Below, in pieces: positions 41,653 through 51,093 of a DNA stretch of 64,000 nucleotides (position 1 is its first letter; each line of letters begins with the position of its first letter). Made by a program: the position numbers and the translations under genes. Source of the stretch: Pythium myriotylum. Its lineage: Eukaryota; Oomycota; Peronosporomycetes; Pythiales; Pythiaceae. Location of the stretch: contig JALJCQ010000029.1 in NCBI GenBank assembly GCA_023091665.1, positions 1 to 64,000 of the forward strand, given 5' to 3'. The notes under the pieces are model-generated. The model was not told where the DNA came from and did not search any database. It saw only the letters and a program-made list of their open reading frames with translations.

Positions 41653-43677
41653 CGCTGCTATGATAGAAGTCGAAGTTGTAAACTTTAGCTCACACAACAG
41701 TTTTGTATCTTCCACTCCTTTGGTAATACCAAAAAAGCAAACGATGTACAGAAGACCGTGGAACGTGAGGCTGGGAACGACTTCGTTGCAATATAGCATT
41801 AAAAATGACAAAAAAAAATTCGGCAGGAAATGAGATCCACCGACAAGATTCTGTGACATGATGTGTGATATACCAGTGACCTTCGTCCGTCGAAAGTGAC
41901 AAGAGTGATGGTGCTTATCAAACGACTTCGCTCGACTTCGCAGCTCACTCACTTCTTTCATAAATTTGGAGAGTGCTGGCAGTGCAACTGTCGAGAAGTA
42001 ACACAGTGAAGTGGCACTAGAGTGTGCGACACAACATCCTGCATTTTCTAAAATGCTAAAACAGTGATAATTTTTTGAAAAAATGAGCACAACAATCTCT
42101 CACACTCTGGCAAAAGCAGCACAGACCACATCCCGTGACCATCCACGCTCCCAAAAGAGCAAAGCAGTAGAGTCGAACAGTACAGGGTCGCAGCAGTTGT
42201 GGTATGCCCAGCTAGCGAGGTAAATGTTTCCAGTCGAGATCGCCGATTGGAATCCATCCGCGGAGCATAGTACGCGCTCGATGCATTGAAGGTGTTACTA
42301 CGAGACGAGTCGACCAATAAAGAGTCGAAGAATATCATCGTTCCACTCAAGCACTGTGTTTGAGGCCTAGCAATCAATCAAATCACTCTTTCCACTATCT
42401 CCTTCTCAGGTCCATTCCTCGCAATCAATCAATACACTCATTCCACTATCTCCCGCTCTGTGGTATAGCGCCCCGACTCCGCGGGCATGAGTTTCTGCAA
42501 GCGCTAGGTGACCAGTCATGCGAAGGTGTCCACGACCAAGTCCCAAGGAAGTGATCAGTCTGGCGTACCCATAGTACCCAAGTCAAGACGAAGTGAACAG
42601 TCTGGCGCCCAAGTCAAGATCCCGTATTCCAGATCCGGTCGTACAAGTTATCGTATTTCTCTTTATTTAGAAACCTCACATAAAAACAGTAGGAGTAGGA
42701 ACCTTATATTTGACAGATTTCAGTAGGTAGGAATGGGTGCTTGCCACCCAATAACCCACGGAAAGGGGGCGATTCTCCGCCGCTAATTCCGTGGGAGTCA
42801 GTCCACAATTTTTCCTCCTTCTCGCAGAAGCCCCCTGATTCTTACCTTAACAGTAGCCCGTCAGTATCTCGAGGAAGTCACCAAAAGTTTCGAAGTGATC
42901 AGTCTGGTCGACCGGCCGCCTGTTTTGGGTACCGTCGCGATCCGAAGTGACCAGTCTGGCCGAGGGCCTGGTGGTTTTGCCTGTGCTTCCTGCCAAGTCC
43001 CCGTAGGAGTTCTCCAAGAGCTCCATCGTCTCCAAGCCGTTCCTTCTCGCTGCCTCTAGACTTGTGAGGGTCTAGTTGTAGTGTCGTGTCAGAGTTCCGG
43101 GTCTCCGCTTCAAAGAAGTTGTGATATCCGGGTCTGAAGCGAGTGTTCGAAGCACGCAAGATCCACCCCTTTCCTGAGAATATTGTTGCCGTCGGTGACT
43201 CAAGAGCGAGCCTACGTACGCCAGGTGCCCGTTTTTGATTCTGCCACACGACAGCTCAGGCTCATTCCGCTCCAAAGTGATCACTTTCCAATATTCCGCA
43301 GCCTCAAGACCCACGCTGTTACCAGCAGGAACAACTCAAGACCCACAAGGTCACCAGCATGCTCGATCGCGGCCACACTCGCCGCGCCAATCTGTCTGAT
43401 ACCTACGGGTAACGTTTGATGGGGCGGCACGGTGACTCAAGCCTGTGCTGAGTGAAAGCACCTGCACGATCCACACAAAGACCCTCCGTCGCTCGCTGGA
43501 CCGAGGACGAAGCGCCTTGGCCAACGACATCGAGGTCACAAGCCTCGATGTAAACCACAGTTGCAAACGTGGTAGACGAACCGCGAATCAAGTGCGACCA
43601 GCGGAGGTTTGATTTCGAGTTAGCACGTAGTTATACTGTAGATCATCGACTCTCACCATCAAATATCAAAGGGAATA
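41653..43677. other. Repeat-rich intergenic region, no gene recognised
   Basis: 41653-41985 is a duplicate of the flank after transporter copy A. 42370-42460 is an imperfect tandem pair of about 50 bp (GCAATCAATCAA...CCACTATCTCC). The motif GAAGTGATCAGTCTGG or a one-base variant occurs at about 42547, 42589, 42891 and 42944. No domain-bearing frame was found. Confidence 0.5.
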
Positions 43678-43843
43678 CCGTAATGGTCTTCTTACAAGAG
43701 GCATCCACATATAGGAGACAGGCCTTTATTGAGAGCACTTCCAGAACAGGTCGAGCAAGCCTCACCCAAATAAGTACATTTTTCGCGCCTAAAATCCCCG
43801 CCGTCTGTTGGGATACCCACCCCACATTTCAAAGCGAAAAACC

Positions 43844-44164
43844 ATGACGGAAGGAAGGACAACAATCCAAGGAACGCAGGCCTATCTTAACCAGCACGTG
43901 AGGCGGGCTTATTCGTACGCGTTCAAGCGTGACGTCGTCGTGTTCTACAACTTGGAACAGCTTCCATGCGGCCGCCCGCCCAACGGCCTTATGGATCGAA
44001 CGATCATGCGCTTCTTTCCAAACTTGCGCCTGGACGCCAAAGCGTCTGTCCGGAAGATGATATACCGCTGGTTGAGGCAAAACGACGCGATTTTAGCGGC
44101 GGCATCTGGCGTCAAAGGCGGGCGTTGCCAGCGACTGCACCCCTCGGAGTGGCTACCGTCATGA
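43844..44164 (+). CDS. pogo transposase N-terminal HTH part (frameshifted from the rest)
   Basis: This frame of 106 residues starts at ATG 43844. It contains AYSYAFKRDVVVFYN, then MDRTIMRFFPNL and ASVRKMIYRWLRQND, the first helix-turn-helix of the transposase. It ends 3 bp after the next frame's ATG at 44161, so the two frames overlap. In relatives this region is continuous with the CENP-B-like HTH and DDE part. The break near 44130-44160 is therefore probably a frameshift; no plausible intron was found. Confidence 0.6.
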   Translation: MTEGRTTIQGTQAYLNQHVRRAYSYAFKRDVVVFYNLEQLPCGRPPNGLMDRTIMRFFPNLRLDAKASVRKMIYRWLRQNDAILAAASGVKGGRCQRLHPSEWLPS

Positions 44165-45336
44165 ACCCCGCCCAGGAAGAGATCATCGCCGAGTGGATTG
44201 TTGATCTCCGCCGCGACGGCGTCCCAGTCTCGGCATCTATGCTCAAGATCAAGGCCCTCGAAGTCGCGGCGGAGATCGGCATACCCGAGGGGGCGTTTGC
44301 TGCGTCGAAGCAGTGGCGCAAAGGTTTCCTCGCCCGCCACGCGCTTTCTTTCCGTGTCCGCACCCATCAGGGCCAAGTCTCGGTTGCCGACGGCCAGCAT
44401 AAAGCCGCCGTTTTTGCTGTTCAGGTACGGGCTGTAATGGAAGCACTGGGCATCACCGTGGTGATGAACGCTGACCAAACTGCGGTCACGTTCGAACTTC
44501 TCCCACGCAAGACGGTGAACGACACCGGCGAGAAGACTGTCTGGGTGCGATGTGGCGGAAAGGACAAAGAGCGTGCGACTGCGATGCTCACAGCCAGTTC
44601 GGACGGAAGCAAATCCACTCTCTTTCTCGTCCCCAAGGCCAGACCCTCCTCCAGCGCTAAAATTCAAGCGGAAAACGTTGAGAAGCGCAGAGGGTTTGGC
44701 CGTGACGTCTGGAAAGAGGTGAGTGAGCTCCAGGCCGAGCACGGTGTGGAAATCTACGGCAATCGGACCGGATGGTGGAACGAAGACATCATGGTCCACT
44801 ACCTAACAGCACTCTTTCGTGAGCGGCACGTCCACAGCCCTCCTGTGCTCCTTCTACTCGACCACTTTTCGGCACACTGGACGGATGAAGTGAAGGCCTA
44901 CGCGTGCTCGAAGAACGTGGTCCTCATGAAAATTCCGGCTGGGCTCACGTGGCGTGCCCAACCAGCGGACGTTGCCTGGATGAAGCCCTTCAAGGACTCC
45001 TTGCGACGCTCCTGGTTGGGCAATCTCCGGGCCCAGCTCGCGAACAAGACACCTGGAGAGCGTTTCAAGCTGAAGGCGCCGACGCGGCAGGTCGTGACGG
45101 CGTGGGCGACGGCAGCATACGAGTCACTCTCGACGACTACAATCAAGAATGGTTTTGCCAAGTGTGGGTACGTGATGGACGATGTCCTTCACGACGATGG
45201 TGGTGAGGTGGTGGACGCTGAGGATGTCTTACAAGAGCTAGTGAAGGAAGGGATCGTCAGCTACCGTGCGAAGGACATTGTCACGGACGAGATGGATGTG
45301 ATCAGTGGCTCCATGTCGGATGCCGGGGAAGACTAA
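44161..45336 (+). CDS. pogo-type DDE transposase (CENP-B HTH and catalytic domain)
   Basis: This frame of 391 residues starts at ATG 44161 (MNPAQEEIIAEWIVDLRRDG). A CENP-B-type helix-turn-helix (GVPVSASMLKIKAL, then WRKGFLARH) occupies about 15-70. The catalytic acids lie in VVMNADQTAV, LLLLDHFSAHW and QPADVAWMKPFK, giving a D-D-D triad in the DDE_1 arrangement with the usual D-x-x-S-x-H context. The C-terminal tail is acidic. The catalytic frame is intact and the upstream HTH frame is separated by a frameshift. The frame is open further upstream to 43966 without homology. Confidence 0.88.
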   Translation: MNPAQEEIIAEWIVDLRRDGVPVSASMLKIKALEVAAEIGIPEGAFAASKQWRKGFLARHALSFRVRTHQGQVSVADGQHKAAVFAVQVRAVMEALGITVVMNADQTAVTFELLPRKTVNDTGEKTVWVRCGGKDKERATAMLTASSDGSKSTLFLVPKARPSSSAKIQAENVEKRRGFGRDVWKEVSELQAEHGVEIYGNRTGWWNEDIMVHYLTALFRERHVHSPPVLLLLDHFSAHWTDEVKAYACSKNVVLMKIPAGLTWRAQPADVAWMKPFKDSLRRSWLGNLRAQLANKTPGERFKLKAPTRQVVTAWATAAYESLSTTTIKNGFAKCGYVMDDVLHDDGGEVVDAEDVLQELVKEGIVSYRAKDIVTDEMDVISGSMSDAGED

Positions 45337-45420
45337 TACAAAAGAGAGAATGTTAGTCATTGTACATTGTATTGAGAAATGAGTACGCGAACTTACCGTT
45401 TTATGGTGCGGAGAATTAAT

Positions 45421-45495
45421 GCGTCCGACCGGAATCGAACCCACGACAACCCTGCTCCCTAAATTAGGGCCCTCAATAGACTCCACTGAGCCGTC
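45421..45495 (-). tRNA. tRNA-like sequence inside the pogo element
   Basis: On the minus strand CGGCTCAGTGG (A-box-like) and GGTTCGATTCC (perfect B box) are spaced as in a tRNA with a longer variable region. A CCCTAATTTAGGG hairpin lies between them. The T stem and acceptor do not pair well, so a functional tRNA is unlikely. GGYTCAGTGGAGT-type sequence is shared with the tRNA-like element at 3650-3720 (GGTCTAGTGGAGT). Confidence 0.5.
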
Positions 45496-45603
45496 AACAC
45501 CATTCGGTTTTGGGGTTGTACGGGACAATTTATAAGCGACACGCCATTATTGAAAGCACTTCCGTTGCATTTTTCTGTCCTTTATAAGAAGACCATTACG
45601 GTA

Positions 45604-46066
45604 TGTTGCTCTCAACGATACTGCACCCACCAACCACCCCAACGAGAATCTTGTTCCACTTCAAACACCATTCTTCGACCTCATGCGGTCCAAACTGAAG
45701 CGTTGTTGCCACTGCTACACTCTGGATATCGATACCCCCTATTTTCTCCCCGTCGTCAAAACCCATTTTCCATGAACATTTGATTGTAGTACCGTACTTT
45801 GTCGACGATGTAGAGGTTGCATTTCGCCCTGAAAAGTCATAAAATAACTGTATAAACCGTATAAAAATATTAGTAATTTTGATACTTTCGGTCATTTTAT
45901 TGCAGTTATATTCTGTTGCTGTTGTATGCCGGCACAAACTGACGTGTAAATTGATATTTATTTCTGGGAAAGTGATAAAGTGTGCAGGGCTGTAGCACTC
46001 CTTCGGAGCACTGCCAGTATAAAAGATCTGTCTAACTACAGCGACAGCACACCAGCGACAGCACAA
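45604..46066. other. Intergenic, AT-rich, no gene recognised
   Basis: AT-rich sequence between the pogo element and ankyrin copy 2. The last 40 bp (CTAACTACAGCGACAGC...) match the sequence directly upstream of ankyrin copy 1. Confidence 0.5.
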
Positions 46067-47143
46067 ATGCAATCGGACCTCGCACGATTTGATTTCGAAC
46101 AAGCCTTTCGACTCGGTGACCTGGCTACGATTCAGTCGTATGTGTCACGTCCAGACATACGAGCAGACCTGACACGAGCGGAGCAGCAACTCCTCCACGA
46201 ACAGTCGAGGCTACCACCTCTTCAAATCGGAGGCCAAGACGCGTGGTACTCGGTCCTCGAAAACTGGAGTGTTACGTATCTCCAGGTACTTGCGGCAAGG
46301 CGAGGGCACATCCATATCATCGAATGGTTGTTCTCCCGTGAAGTAGCCGCGATCATACCGGCGACTCTTGTGCTTCTCTTCTCAGCCACAAGTCAGTTCG
46401 ATCGTCACAGCAAGTACGGCTCAAGAGCGTGCCCAGATGCGACGCTGGTCACCGAGGTGCTGCTGTCATCGTTCGTGTTCTTGGAAGTTCAGGCTGACGA
46501 GCAGCGACAAGATGCGCTCGATGAGATCGCGTCTTTCAGCGCAAGTCGCGACGTCGTTCGTCTCGCGATCGCGCACGATGCACGCATGTCGAAAGCTATG
46601 AGTGGCCTTGCCTCGAGACCTTCTGACACAGAGTGCATCGTTGATATGATCGCTGCTGAGGGTGCGTTTGTGACGGGCGCACGTGTGCTCGACTTGGCCG
46701 CAACTTCGGGTAACGCGAAGGCTGCGGCGAGATGGCTCGCTCTCGGTGCGGATTGGGGAAACGACAATGGCCGACCTCTTATTACTGCCGTGGATCTGGA
46801 GATTGTGGAACTCCTGTTAGACGAAGGATTCGCGGACGTGGACGCGCGAGACGATGACGGTCAAACGGCGCTTATGCACTCAGCCATGTTTGACTCCGAG
46901 ACGAACGACGTGGGATTTGATCACGACATTGTGACGTGGAAGCTTCTCGAATGTCAAGCCGATGTCCGCCTCACAGATTCGAGGGGAAACACCGCGATGG
47001 ACTGGGCTAACACGTGCTTCTATCTCAACACGGTCTGTCCGGTCATCGGTAGTGTGGATCCCACTATAGGCTTCTACCAAGAACAAGACGGTGAGGATGA
47101 TGATGTTGACAACGACTACGTTGATGAAGACGCGAGAGCTTAG
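46067..47143 (+). CDS. Ankyrin-type repeat protein (copy 2)
   Basis: This 358-residue protein starts at ATG 46067, matching copy 1's start. It has the same ankyrin-like units as copy 1 (FEQAFRLGDLATIQSYVSRP, LAARRGHIHIIEWLFS and VELLLDEGFADVDARDDDGQ). After a few early differences it appears identical to copy 1 at the DNA level over roughly 46110-46870. It then diverges sharply. The tail is longer and very acidic (EQDGEDDDVDNDYVDEDA). It lies on the same side of transporter copy C as copy 1 does of copy A. Confidence 0.82.
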   Translation: MQSDLARFDFEQAFRLGDLATIQSYVSRPDIRADLTRAEQQLLHEQSRLPPLQIGGQDAWYSVLENWSVTYLQVLAARRGHIHIIEWLFSREVAAIIPATLVLLFSATSQFDRHSKYGSRACPDATLVTEVLLSSFVFLEVQADEQRQDALDEIASFSASRDVVRLAIAHDARMSKAMSGLASRPSDTECIVDMIAAEGAFVTGARVLDLAATSGNAKAAARWLALGADWGNDNGRPLITAVDLEIVELLLDEGFADVDARDDDGQTALMHSAMFDSETNDVGFDHDIVTWKLLECQADVRLTDSRGNTAMDWANTCFYLNTVCPVIGSVDPTIGFYQEQDGEDDDVDNDYVDEDARA

Positions 47144-47292
47144 TAGCAAGGAATGGCAACGGGAGCAACGTTCTATTAATAGAGGCGAGGTGGGCGCGCG
47201 ATCCACCAACACTCCCAAATTGACCTGAGATGAGACCCTCACTCACGTCTTGACATCGCGAGACTGGATGAGTGCATTGCGTAATTCTCGTC

Positions 47293-48363
47293 ATGACCGA
47301 GACTGCTGTTCTCCCTCGCGCGTTCTTCGAAGCGTTTGAAGATGGGAATCTCGAGGTATCGGGTACTTGGCTCAGAACGACGTCCAAGACCTCGTTCGTC
47401 GAACAAACGATTTCATCGCGACAGGACGGCCTTCATCCGCTACGTTCAAGCTACTCGATGGATCGCACCCGTGGTTCTGTCGACCTGGCTCAAGTCGATT
47501 CGAGCTAATACTCCCGCTAGTTGAAGAAATTTGGAATGGCCACGACCACGTCGTCGACTGGCTCTTCTCCGTCGACCGCCTTACTCTTCTAGATCCAACG
47601 CTTTTCCACTTGGGGGTACATCTGCCGTCGTACTTGGATACCGGAGCCCGGAAGAGCGAACAGCAAACGAGAGGAATCGAATTTCTCGAGCGCCTCATCG
47701 GGTCATACTACTTTACGAATGGTCTGACGAGTGCTCAGCAGTTGGAGTTGCTGACCGGGATCGCAAGCGTCAGTCGGAACGCTGAGCTCACGCGCGTCAC
47801 TGTCAGCTACGGTGCTAATATTGACTAGCTCATTGAAACCGTCGCACGTAGCGGGATCTGTGATCTTGTCGATACTATATCGAACGAAGGCGCGTTCCTT
47901 GTCGGTTCAGAGGTGCTTCACCTGGCGACGTACGCGCAGAAAGTCTCCGCAGCCGCGCGCTTGCTCGAGCACGACGTCGACAGGGGTAACGCCGGCTTGT
48001 TACCGCTTGTTAGCGGTTGTGCGCAGGCTGCAACATAGTTGACGTGCTAGTAGACGACTGGTTCTCAAATGTCGACGCACGGGAGGAAAATGGGTGGACA
48101 GCACTGATGGCGCTCGGCGCTGTGGACTCGTATTCGTTCGTGTTTACGTACTGGGACACTAGATGTGACGTCGCGAGGACGCTGCTCGCGGCCGATGCGG
48201 ACAAGTTCCTGAGACGAGTACGATCGTACTGCAGCAGACATCGCGAGAGACTATCAGCAACACGAACTGGCGTCATTTGTGGATGGGTATGAAGTTGATG
48301 ATGGCAATCAGATTGAGGACGACGAGTTTGAGTTCGTATTCGGCGAGATCATGATTCGCTAAT
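47293..48363 (+). pseudogene. Ankyrin-type gene copy with stops and frameshifts
   Basis: Begins with ATG 47293 (MTETAVLPRAFFEAFEDGNL), then shifts frame near 47355. A 150-codon stretch (DVQDLVRRTNDFIATGRPSS, HDHVVDWLFSVDRL, VTVSYGANID) follows to a stop at 47826. Homology resumes as GICDLVDTISNEGAFLVGSE and AARLLEHDVDRG in the same frame past the stop. It then shifts frame again to VDDWFSNVDAREENGWTALM. This is a diverged family member, not a recent duplicate of copies 1 or 2. Confidence 0.8.
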
Positions 48364-48376
48364 AACAAAAGCTATC

Positions 48377-49090
48377 CTACATCATGCCAACGATAAACAC
48401 CAAGCAGGCACCCGCCATTGCGAACGCCAATGCAGGCTTGGTAGATGAGGACGCGCCTGCAGGAGACGGCGTCAGTGTCGAGACGTTGGAAGGGCGCACG
48501 ACCGGAACACTCTCGCATTCTTTAAGATCGCGGAAGTTCTGGCAGTAGTCCTCGAGCTTGGCGGTGACAAAGTCCACTTGTCCTTCTCCCTTGCACGCCT
48601 CGATCACGTCTGCATCGGTGGCTTTGTGCTGCGAAGGCACTCGCTGAACGAACATCACAGGTGGTCCCTTGAACAAAAACACCCCAGGCTTGGTGACAGT
48701 GTACTCGGTGGATGCGTTGCAGTCAGAGATGTAGAGACGCGTGGGTGCGAGCTCGCTACTCGACGACAACACTGTGACGTTGACGACCACAGTCGTCGAT
48801 GTATTTGTAGATTCCTCTAGAAGAGTGAACGAACGCTCCCACTCGCCGCATGCGTCTTTGAACGTGTACGTGTCGTGGATAAATCCCGTGTCGGGGTATT
48901 GGTTCTGGGATAGATCAAGTTGGCCCTCGAAACCGATTGGGATCTGCCCCGTGAAGTTTCGGTATGTTGACACCAGCGAAGCCAGTTGCGTGGAGCAGAA
49001 CGAAGTCAAGTTCATTGGCTTAATCGGCGAGACGCAACTGGGAAGTCGGCAGGAAATTGGAGACTGAGAGAGTAGGAGGACTTTCGAGTG
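48377..49090 (-). CDS. Probable GPI-anchored surface protein, 5' end uncertain
   Basis: The frame runs 235 or so residues to the stop at 48377. It contains several cysteines, many N-x-S/T sequons (NLTS, NFTG, NTSTT, NVTV, NAST, NVST), a Ser/Pro/Thr stretch and a C-terminal hydrophobic run (ALAFAMAGACLVFIVGMM) typical of a GPI-anchor signal. The first in-frame ATG (49015) gives no signal peptide, and coding-like sequence with two cysteines extends upstream. The true start is therefore probably in a separate 5' exon joined at an AG near 49070-49090. That exon was not identified. Family unknown. Confidence 0.6.
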   Translation of the reverse strand, partial: HSKVLLLSQSPISCRLPSCVSPIKPMNLTSFCSTQLASLVSTYRNFTGQIPIGFEGQLDLSQNQYPDTGFIHDTYTFKDACGEWERSFTLLEESTNTSTTVVVNVTVLSSSSELAPTRLYISDCNASTEYTVTKPGVFLFKGPPVMFVQRVPSQHKATDADVIEACKGEGQVDFVTAKLEDYCQNFRDLKECESVPVVRPSNVSTLTPSPAGASSSTKPALAFAMAGACLVFIVGMM

Positions 49091-49117
49091 GAAAAAAGCA
49101 GCGTGCGACTCTCGCAC

Positions 49118-49608
49118 CCATGGGCGTAGTTGCCCTTGTCTCTGTGCAGTGCGTGTGAGATTTGCACATCTACCCTCTAAGTACAGTGCAATAGTCTTCC
49201 CGGTTCAGAGAAATGGATTCACGAAGTGGATCGTGCCCCCAACCGCCAATACTCGAGTGGTGCGAGGTATTTCCGAAATTTTCACTGTCAGCACCAACGA
49301 AGAGGACAGTTGTAAAGCTCTCCGTGGAGCGTCGCAAGACTATGCCACGGCCACTCGCCAGAGACTAGAACGTAGTCAGCTGAGCTGACTACGTTCTAGT
49401 CTCTGGCATGAGCAGCTCGAAGACTCCATGTTCCGGCCATTGGTGTGAGCAGCTCGAGGACTATCCATGCGTCCTGTCTAGAGTGGACCACACGTCACCA
49501 GGCTTTCCGTGGAAGATCTCGTTCTTCTAGCGAAAGGTTGCGAGTCTCCGTTGCGCACACATGACCAACCACTCGCGCATTGCTCTCGGCCTCGACACTT
49601 GAAGAACG
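49118..49608. other. Divergent intergenic region with a palindrome
   Basis: Promoter space for the flanking divergent genes, containing the palindrome at 49358-49406 and a repeated GTGAGCAGCTCGA/ATGAGCAGCTCGA motif (49408 and 49445). Confidence 0.45.
49358..49406. repeat. Perfect palindrome, 24-bp arms, 1-base spacer
   Basis: CCAGAGACTAGAACGTAGTC... (49358-49381) and its exact reverse complement (49383-49406) are separated by a single G. Confidence 0.97.
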
Positions 49609-51093
49609 ATGGGCAACGCCGGCAGTTCGCTCGTGGATTGCGTCCAGGACTTTGACACCCAGGGCGTCAAGGCGCAGCTCTCGTCTCGCGTGGCCGACGT
49701 GGAAGACGGCGAGATGACCGACGAGGAATTTCACAGCGAGCTCGAAGACGCGGTCCACACGGCGCTGAGCATGGAGATCACGACGCCGCACCAGTACCAG
49801 CAGCTGCAGATCGCGCTCGAGCTATTGCTCCACGTCGCACCGACCGCACTCCAGACCAGCGAGTGCAACAACGCCCGCTGGACGGGCATTCACCGCGCGT
49901 GCGTGACTGGCAACCTCTCGTTCGTCGCGTTTCTCGTCCATCGCTACGCGCCTTACATCTCAACGGAACGAGACGCCTTCGGGTTGCTGCCGTTAGACCT
50001 CGTGCCGCCCGAGCTCAGCTCAATCGGCGCCACGAGTCCTCCGCTGACCGAGACGTCGCTCAAGTCGCTGCCAAGCACTGAGCGAGAACGCATCGAGCTC
50101 GCGCTGCAAATCCTGCGCAAGGGCAAAGCCGACGCTCAACGAGTCTCAGTCCAATCGTACCTCAAAGCCAACGGCACGGTCACGAATCAAGCGGATGGAG
50201 AGAACGAGAAGACCAAGCTGGACTACTTCATCGCCTTCGAGCCAACGCGCGAACGGCTCTCGCCCGATCTGCCAGGCTGCGTCCACCAGTCGGACCTTCC
50301 TCTTCGCCTTCGATACCACCTCCCGCGCGCCGAGCCCTTCTTCTACGGGTACTTCCAGTTGGTCTGGCGGAGCGACGAAGACCCGCGCAGTGTCGAGCCC
50401 AACTACGAGAACCACATCCTGCTACGCGACAGCATCGATCTAGACCATGCTGCCGACCCTGAAGACCTTGTCTCGAACCAACGCGAGACACGCCAACTGT
50501 ACGACGACGATAAACGCAGCGACGAGAGCGGCGTGCTGACTGGCAGCGTGCCGATCGACGTCTCTCACTTGGCCGACGACGTCGTCTGCCACGTGCTGTT
50601 TGTAGCGAGCGACAAGAGTCTCATGAAGCGTGAGATCGTGCTGAGCACGGAAGGAGTGCGACTAGTCCGTCCGGATCCCCTGGACGTTGGGACGATGCTG
50701 GCGAACCAAGACTACGAGCAGCCGTACGAGTACGATCCAGAGAGCGACGCGGACGCCGACGGGTTCCTGTTCCACGTCGCTGGCGAGGCCTTCACCCATC
50801 CAAGTGAAGACCTCGCAGGTCGAACGTTCGAGACGCTGGACGAGTTCGAGACCTTCGTCAAGGCGCTGCGTGCTGCCAAGCAGAAGCAAGAGGAAGACGA
50901 TGAGCCAGTGTTGGGAGACAAGGACGACGCCGTGCGGCGAGCCAGTGTACTCTCGAATCAGGACGACGTAGACGACGAGCAGAAGGATGAGCATGGGGAC
51001 GACGTCGTGCTCGTCAGTCGCGAACTCCAGAGATCTGGTCTTGGCGGCGAGAAAGGGAACCAAGAAGACTCGGAGGACGAGTGGCAGGCGTAG
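49609..51093 (+). CDS. Ankyrin-like protein with N-myristoylation motif
   Basis: This 494-residue intronless protein starts MGNAGSSL, a consensus N-myristoylation site (Gly2, Ser6). Membrane attachment is therefore likely. Residues about 60-125 resemble one or two ankyrin units (TGIHRACVTGNLSFVAFLVH, then DAFGLLPLDLV). The middle (about 200-360) is predicted mixed fold with FYGYFQLVW and PIDVSHLADDVVCHVLFV and matches no family known to me. The last 130 residues are strongly acidic (DPESDADADG, EDDEP, DDVDDEQKDEHGDD). It is unrelated in sequence to the local ankyrin-type family. Confidence 0.78.
   Translation: MGNAGSSLVDCVQDFDTQGVKAQLSSRVADVEDGEMTDEEFHSELEDAVHTALSMEITTPHQYQQLQIALELLLHVAPTALQTSECNNARWTGIHRACVTGNLSFVAFLVHRYAPYISTERDAFGLLPLDLVPPELSSIGATSPPLTETSLKSLPSTERERIELALQILRKGKADAQRVSVQSYLKANGTVTNQADGENEKTKLDYFIAFEPTRERLSPDLPGCVHQSDLPLRLRYHLPRAEPFFYGYFQLVWRSDEDPRSVEPNYENHILLRDSIDLDHAADPEDLVSNQRETRQLYDDDKRSDESGVLTGSVPIDVSHLADDVVCHVLFVASDKSLMKREIVLSTEGVRLVRPDPLDVGTMLANQDYEQPYEYDPESDADADGFLFHVAGEAFTHPSEDLAGRTFETLDEFETFVKALRAAKQKQEEDDEPVLGDKDDAVRRASVLSNQDDVDDEQKDEHGDDVVLVSRELQRSGLGGEKGNQEDSEDEWQA

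Larger units (their letters stand above)
43678..45601 (+). mobile_element. pogo-like DNA transposon, 1924 bp
   Basis: Perfect 17-bp inverted repeats CCGTAATGGTCTTCTTA lie at 43678-43694 and 45585-45601. Each is flanked by TA (43676-43677 and 45602-45603), the Tc1/mariner/pogo target duplication. A direct repeat TTATTGARAGCACTTCC lies just inside both ends (43726-43742 and 45547-45563). The element carries a DDE transposase in two frames and a tRNA-like sequence near its right end. Confidence 0.92.

Noticed and set aside
44101..44165. An intron joining the two pogo transposase frames
   Set aside because: The only GT...AG pairs in the correct frames would make an intron of about 20 bp, too short; a frameshift is more likely.
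3650..45495. Functional tRNA genes at 3650-3720 and 45421-45495
   Set aside because: A and B boxes are good but acceptor and anticodon stems do not pair; kept only as tRNA-like sequences.
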